DNA of 64,000 nucleotides from Stenopsyche tienmushanensis (Eukaryota > Arthropoda > Insecta > Trichoptera > Stenopsychidae). The position numbers were made by a program, and so were the translations under genes. The notes under the pieces were generated by a model. That model searched no databases. It was given only the letters and a program-made list of their open reading frames with translations, and was not told the origin of the DNA. Of the stretch, positions 59,411 to 64,000 are shown piece by piece. The DNA is taken from NCBI GenBank assembly GCA_008973525.1, contig WACJ01000398.1, positions 62,001 to 126,000 of the forward strand, given 5' to 3'. Every line of letters begins with the position of its first letter. Within the stretch, counting starts at the first letter, position 1.

Positions 59411-59709
59411 TAATACAGAAAGAGTCATACAATGATGACAAAGTCTTGCCGTAAAGGTGCCCATACACGTCTAAATATTCTCAAGTATTGCGATACATAG
59501 CGCTTCATTTTCAATGCTATGCTTTTATTTCTTTTACAATACTGTTATTTATTTAAATCACATTTTATTGTTTAGGTTTGAATTAAATTTTCGACCAAGC
59601 TTCTCTAACCCAAAGAATCACTTGTATTTATATAAAGGAATACGCTAAGAAATATGCTATTTTAACTGATCAAGCAATTGGGCCTATAAGGGCTTTCTAT
59701 AATATCATT

Positions 59710-59800
59710 TTAACCCTTTGATGAGTATGTACTCACATGTTGAGTGCGTACTCGAATGACCCGGAAAGAGTATGCACGCACATGGTCCGCTCCATAGCGC
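59710..59800 (+). repeat. PiggyBac-like end at a TTAA site, copy 2
   Basis: TTAACCCTTTGATGAGTATG, then ACTCACATGTTGAGTGCG and GAGTATGCACGCACATGG; parallel to 37751-37850 over about 90 bp. Confidence 0.5.
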
Positions 59801-60530
59801 TTTATTTCAAATAAATACGATTGATTTACCCTATTTATATATCAAAATCACATTATGTACAGTTTTTAATTTAAAAAAAGCCTTCAATCTATTACCAATT
59901 TGACATACTCGTAACAAGAAATGCTTATTTTTTTCAATGTCCAACCCTGATTCAATCCTGTTTTTATGATGTTCACTCGCAGGTCATCATGTCAGATCAA
60001 TAATCCGCAGAGGATGATAGCGAACATGCAAAACCAAATGAATCGTTTATGTATCTCAACGTCAAAACATTTGGGTCCATTAAGCGAAATTTATTTCATC
60101 ATTTGCACATTAAAAACGTCGACTTTGACCCTTTTGGTTTCATATTGCAGATCTTGATGCAGCTCTTTGATAACCGATGATCTTTCCACTTCTTCAAAAG
60201 CTTTTACAAGATTTATATTAGTCTCCTCTGGCGGTTGATGTGATTGCAAAGCGATTGCTCAATATCAATGTAATTTTGAATATATCTATGGGATTTTTTA
60301 TATATTCATAACATAACATAACATCATAAACGTTTTTTTTTTATAAAGCTTTACTGCCTAAGTCATTAGAAATAATAGTGTTCATAAATAGTATTAAAGG
60401 AAGTATATCAATAACTGAAGCGTGAGTGGCCATGAGAATGTCTGAATCTGTTCTGGTCATAATTTAAAGCACAGTTACCGTCAAAGTTTTATTTACAATC
60501 ATATTTTTGAAGCAGGGTAAAAAAATCAAT
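59800..60530. other. AT-rich stretch, nothing recognised
   Basis: Includes an (ACATA)n microsatellite near 60306-60326. No other feature seen. Confidence 0.35.
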
Positions 60531-60534
60531 CAAA

Positions 60535-61755
60535 GATTTGGTCCCGCGTGTTTGTCGGCCATTCTGTTCCATCCATCAGAAGCTCGTGGAAATTTATGGT
60601 GGTGATGTGATGAGTCAACAACATGTCTTGTAGTGGGTTTAGTTGTTCAGAGAAGTCAGTACTGATACTCACAACGAGGCAAGGAGTAAGAAACCATTAG
60701 TTGTTACTAGTCGATCCGGGATCCTGGGCAGTTTTAGGTGCTCATGAATCCCGGGATTATTAAACGTAATGCCAAAAAATTCGGGATTGAACACCTCACC
60801 AGCACGATGAAGGCTACTAAATCGAGACATTTCCGCCGAAATTTGGACGCTTGAAAACAGTGACGTAACTACTAATTGGCGAGCTTAGGCGATGCCTAGG
60901 AGCAGTAACTGTCTAATCTATGTATATATATACAGTACATATATGTTTTTCAAATTATTATATTAACCTCTCCCTACCGGTGATGTATTTACTACACCTC
61001 GACTCTAATAATGGGAATATCGATATGAAATATAATAGATACGGAGTTCAGATTTTTTGTATTCCTCCGTAATATAATTACGAATTACATCAAAGTATTA
61101 TAGTATGTAAGTATTAATCTGCAGCGACGGAAATAAATAGTTTGTCGGGAAATCGGGAATTTAGCGAGTTTTAGTCTCAGCAGAAAGAAATTTTATCAGT
61201 CACATTGATGGTGCTATACGAAAATGGAGGATCACGTGGTCATCAACTCGAACTAGCATTTAAATATCTGATGATGATACCTCCAATGAGTGTGGAGGCT
61301 GAGCGTGCATTTTCAGCAGCAAGTTTCCTGGCTTCCAAAATCAGATCCAAGCTAAATAACGAAACACTCCCGGGATGGGAATTTTGGCTCGGGATTGGAT
61401 TCCCTAGTTATTACAGACGAACTTGTGCAAAAAATTGAATAACAAATGAGAAATGACCACCGTGTGATGCTTGACGACCTTCACGAAGAATTTCCTGGCA
61501 TTTGTCGAAGTCTCCTTGGTGATATTGTGTTGAAAAAACATGGTTATAAGAAGTTGCGTACGAGATAGATGCCCAGAATGCACAGGAGGGAGAAGTTTCT
61601 CTGTACTCTATTGTGATGAGAATACAAAATACCACCACCAAAATACCCCAGAATTCAAAATACCACCTAAAAAGAGCTGACGGCGGAAGTCTATGATACT
61701 GGCATAAAAAACCTAGTTGTTGTAACTGTAATTTCTGGATGACTCTTAATACACT
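60535..61755 (+). mobile_element. Mariner-like element (family M1) split by a hAT element
   Basis: The leader (CCCGCGTGTTTGTCGGCCAT, then GGTGATGTGATGAGTCAACA) runs to 60707, and the sequence resumes at 61407 with TGTGCAAAAAATTGAATAAC and the transposase start RNDHRVMLDDLHEEFPGICR. The order matches the uninterrupted copy at 389-867. The right end, inverted, is AAGAGTCATCCAGAAATTAC near 61747, next to TA. The transposase carries a stop after KKLRTR and a large deletion. Confidence 0.75.
60708..61406 (+). mobile_element. hAT element, internally deleted, with 8-bp target duplication
   Basis: Inserted in the M1 copy between GTTGTTAC (60700-60707) and GTTATTAC (61407-61414), the 8-bp duplication expected of hAT with one mismatch. 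The right end, inverted, is TAGGGAATCCAATCCCGAGC; the left is TAGTCGATCCGGGATCCTGG, diverged from TAGGAAATCCAATCCCGAGA at 23629. At 61226-61375 the plus strand encodes the hAT dimerisation tail (SRGHQLELAFKYLMMIPPMS, then VEAERAFSAASFLASKIRSK). 699 bp, so most of the transposase is gone. Confidence 0.82.
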
Positions 61756-61759
61756 TATT

Positions 61760-62615
61760 CTGAAGAATCTTACATTGGCTGAATTCATGAAGATTTATAC
61801 TCAAGTAGAAATTAGTTCATACGATGAATGATAGATGAGATTAATAAGTATCGAAGTTTTATTATACGATATCAAAATGTCTAAAAAAAACTTTCTACAA
61901 CATCTTAAAACCATTTAATCGCCGACAATGCTAATTTATTAATGCAATGACGATGTTTAATTACTATAGTGTCATATTGGAAAACGCCGCTCATTAGAAC
62001 GAGTTAATTTGTTGTGGAGTGCGTAGAAAAAATGAAGATGTATGCCTTGGAACCTGAATACGACATTTTTTCCATTTGAAATGGAAAAAGTGAAAATTTA
62101 CATGACGAAAGATTCCATAAGTGTTTATGAAGAAGAATTTTATTAACTACTTTCACTAGTATTGCATTACTCTGGCGAGAAACGAGAAACGAAGTCAGGT
62201 TTGTTCGGAAATGCTCATATCCATATTCATCAATTTAGAATGACGATATTTGAAGTAAGTTCAATATTACGTCATCTAGCTCACATGCCAAAAATATTCA
62301 AAGATATATATATTGGTACTTCCAGAGAAAAACACCAACGTTCATTATACGAATACGAAACAAGTAGAAATACGTTGGACTTACTTATTTTTCAAACATC
62401 TGCCATCGCCTGCATCCACGTATTACAACGCGCGCTTAACACATTCAACACCGCTATGTTTCAAACAAAATATCACCTGGAGTCCGCTCAAGTTTTGAAG
62501 AATTAGCGGAATAATCAAATTATTACTAAGTGCATTTGGCATTTCAACCACATCCTTTATATGCGCATCTTTATATTTAAAATGAACAAATCAATCAATA
62601 TCGAAAAAAAAAATC
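61760..62615. other. Stretch with an unassigned open frame
   Basis: A 114-codon plus-strand frame at 62162-62506 overlaps a 61-codon frame in another phase. Neither resembles a family I know. Nothing else seen. Confidence 0.3.
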
Positions 62616-62619
62616 AAAA

Positions 62620-62810
62620 AGTTACTTTTTGATATGAATTGTATGTAAAGACATTGATTAAATGACACGTAAACACACGAACAAAACATAAAGACACATT
62701 CAGTTAGTTCGATGCGAGCATCAACAAAGCACATGAACACACAGGGTATGCGTGCATGCTTCTCACATGGATAGCTGTATGTGGGCTGCTCACGCCCAAA
62801 TCATTTTAAT
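62620..62810 (-). repeat. Dispersed repeat R6, short copy
   Basis: Inverted match to 8970-9066 and 9325-9378: ATGAATTGTATGTAAAGACA and GGTATGCGTGCATGCTTCTC ... GTGGGCTGCTCACGCCCAAA. The middle part of the other copy is absent. Confidence 0.6.
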
Positions 62811-62839
62811 CATCTGGTACAATTTCGAATCTTTTCAAA

Positions 62840-63491
62840 TTTAATAATCGACCAATTCGGCACATTCGGCATTATATGCTGCTATTTTTAAGCCAGGAAT
62901 TGAACAACACCAAGACCACAAAAGCCATAAATAAAATTTACGGTAAAGTGTTACCATTTGAAAGACGCCCCTAGAACTGGAAAACCCTTAAAATTGATGA
63001 CGACATATTTGAGAGCTATTGTGGAAACAGAGCAAGTAATGCATTCACCGTGATTGATAGCTCAAGAGCATTTAAAATGTATCAGGAAGATGAATCCAAT
63101 GGAGAGTTGGATGCCGCACGAACTGTCCGACGATAAAAAGAAGAGGGACAAAACAAAAACTTCGTCCTTTATTGCACTGAATGTAAATGGAATGGAATGT
63201 ACATGTAAATGGTTTTAGCTGAAACAAAAACTGAGATATTCAGGGAATTCACTGTTCATTCATTATTCGCTTTCAAAGCACAACTGAAGTCGAAAATCAT
63301 ATTCGTACATATTTTGAATTAAAACCAGGAGAATTTTTCAAAAGAGGAATTGTAAAACTCAAAAACCTGTAGGAAATAAAAGTTATCAATGAAAGAAATT
63401 ATGTTTTTTAAGATTTCGTACATAAAAATGAAAATAATAAATGAATTCTTTCATTGTTTAACAATCGGCAAAGACTTTTCGATACACCTAA
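62840..63491 (+). mobile_element. Mariner (family M2), right-end copy
   Basis: Ends (inverted) TTAGGTGTATCGAAAAGTCT with TA at 63492-63493. Inside are decayed transposase stretches (TYLRAIVETEQVMHSP region, then MKWMPHELSDDKKKRDKT-like reading), parallel to 17890-18100 and 51660-51900. The left end is missing or decayed. Confidence 0.65.
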
Positions 63492-63494
63492 TAT

Positions 63495-64000
63495 TACATC
63501 ATATTTTAACAAATCTAGAACAACATAAAGCATGTTTTTATTATTAATTATACGCTAAACGCCTAAAACCAAGCGTTTTTGCGGACACGCATTTTCAAGT
63601 GAGCGGACCAGAATGAGTTCAATATTACCGATCCATCGCTTTGATTCAGATTTAACCTAATTTTTTAGAACAGAAAAAGTTTATATTAATATGATTAATT
63701 AGTTGTACAGACATGATTAAAAATCCTTTTGAAATAGTCTTAATTAACATCACTTTATTCCAATCCTCTACCCCTAAGTAAATCATACAGAGATCAGTTT
63801 CGTCAGATGAAGGATATGCAAAACATTAATTACTTGACTCCATTTATCTCCATTTTATATTTCGAAGAGCTTCCAGCCAAATAACAACATTATAATGCGG
63901 TTCACATCGTTACGGATACGTATCATTTGCCTTTATGTGTCCTTTATTATGAGATTTTCACTAATAGTTATGGCACCCATTGTGATTGCGATTCTCGAAG
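63495..64000. other. AT-rich stretch to the window end
   Basis: No repeat end, RNA gene or credible ORF seen. Confidence 0.35.

Noticed and set aside
62162..62506. 114-codon plus-strand gene
   Set aside because: Overlaps another open frame in a different phase; composition not persuasive and no family recognised.
1..64000. CRISPR array, operon, prophage or other prokaryotic system
   Set aside because: No regularly spaced identical repeats and no compact same-strand gene strings; the gene structure is eukaryotic.

Overview
This window is AT-rich animal nuclear DNA, almost certainly from an insect. It has spliced genes with GT-AG introns, many mariner/Tc1-type, pogo-like, hAT and piggyBac-like DNA transposon remnants, and R1-type non-LTR retrotransposons. 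There are no operons, ribosome binding sites or other prokaryotic features. I cannot name the order or species from the sequence alone.

One host gene can be reconstructed with confidence. It lies on the minus strand, with coding sequence from 22294 down to 922 in nine exons. Every junction has GT-AG ends and matching phase, and the exons sum to 3828 nt (1275 codons plus stop). The product is a type I membrane protein: a signal peptide, a cysteine-containing ectodomain of about 235 residues, one membrane segment near residues 265-287, and a cytoplasmic tail of nearly 1000 residues. The ectodomain resembles insect Shavenoid (Kojak), a protein of actin-based epidermal hair formation. The gene is stretched by a 13.75-kb second intron (8162-21911) packed with repeats. 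Exon 1 also carries an out-of-frame upstream ORF that overlaps the start codon.

The rest is mostly a transposon graveyard, with some well-preserved insertions. The best is a non-LTR element at 24395-28010. It has an intact 1006-codon ORF2, a 28-nt poly(A) tail and a perfect 12-bp target duplication. Related, older non-LTR pieces lie at 1-388 (minus), about 29900-31813 (plus) and, from a different lineage, 55656-56175. At least four mariner families are present. One (52918-54035) keeps both inverted repeats and TA duplications but has a broken transposase. Another, with ends resembling GAGGGTCATCTAGAAAGTAA, occurs seven times. Two of those copies have themselves been hit: one by a non-LTR element (55656-56175) and one by a hAT element (60708-61406), each with a visible target duplication.

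Smaller families include a six-copy pogo-like MITE with TA duplications, a TIR family containing TTTTTGTGCGATTT, piggyBac-like ends at TTAA sites, a tRNA-derived SINE-like pair, possible Helitron-type repeats and three LTR-like pieces. Two possible host coding fragments remain unexplained, at 44651-45022 (plus) and 57742-57959 (minus). I see no clear sign of a wholly new biological system. The most useful results are the reconstructed gene and the datable nested insertions.
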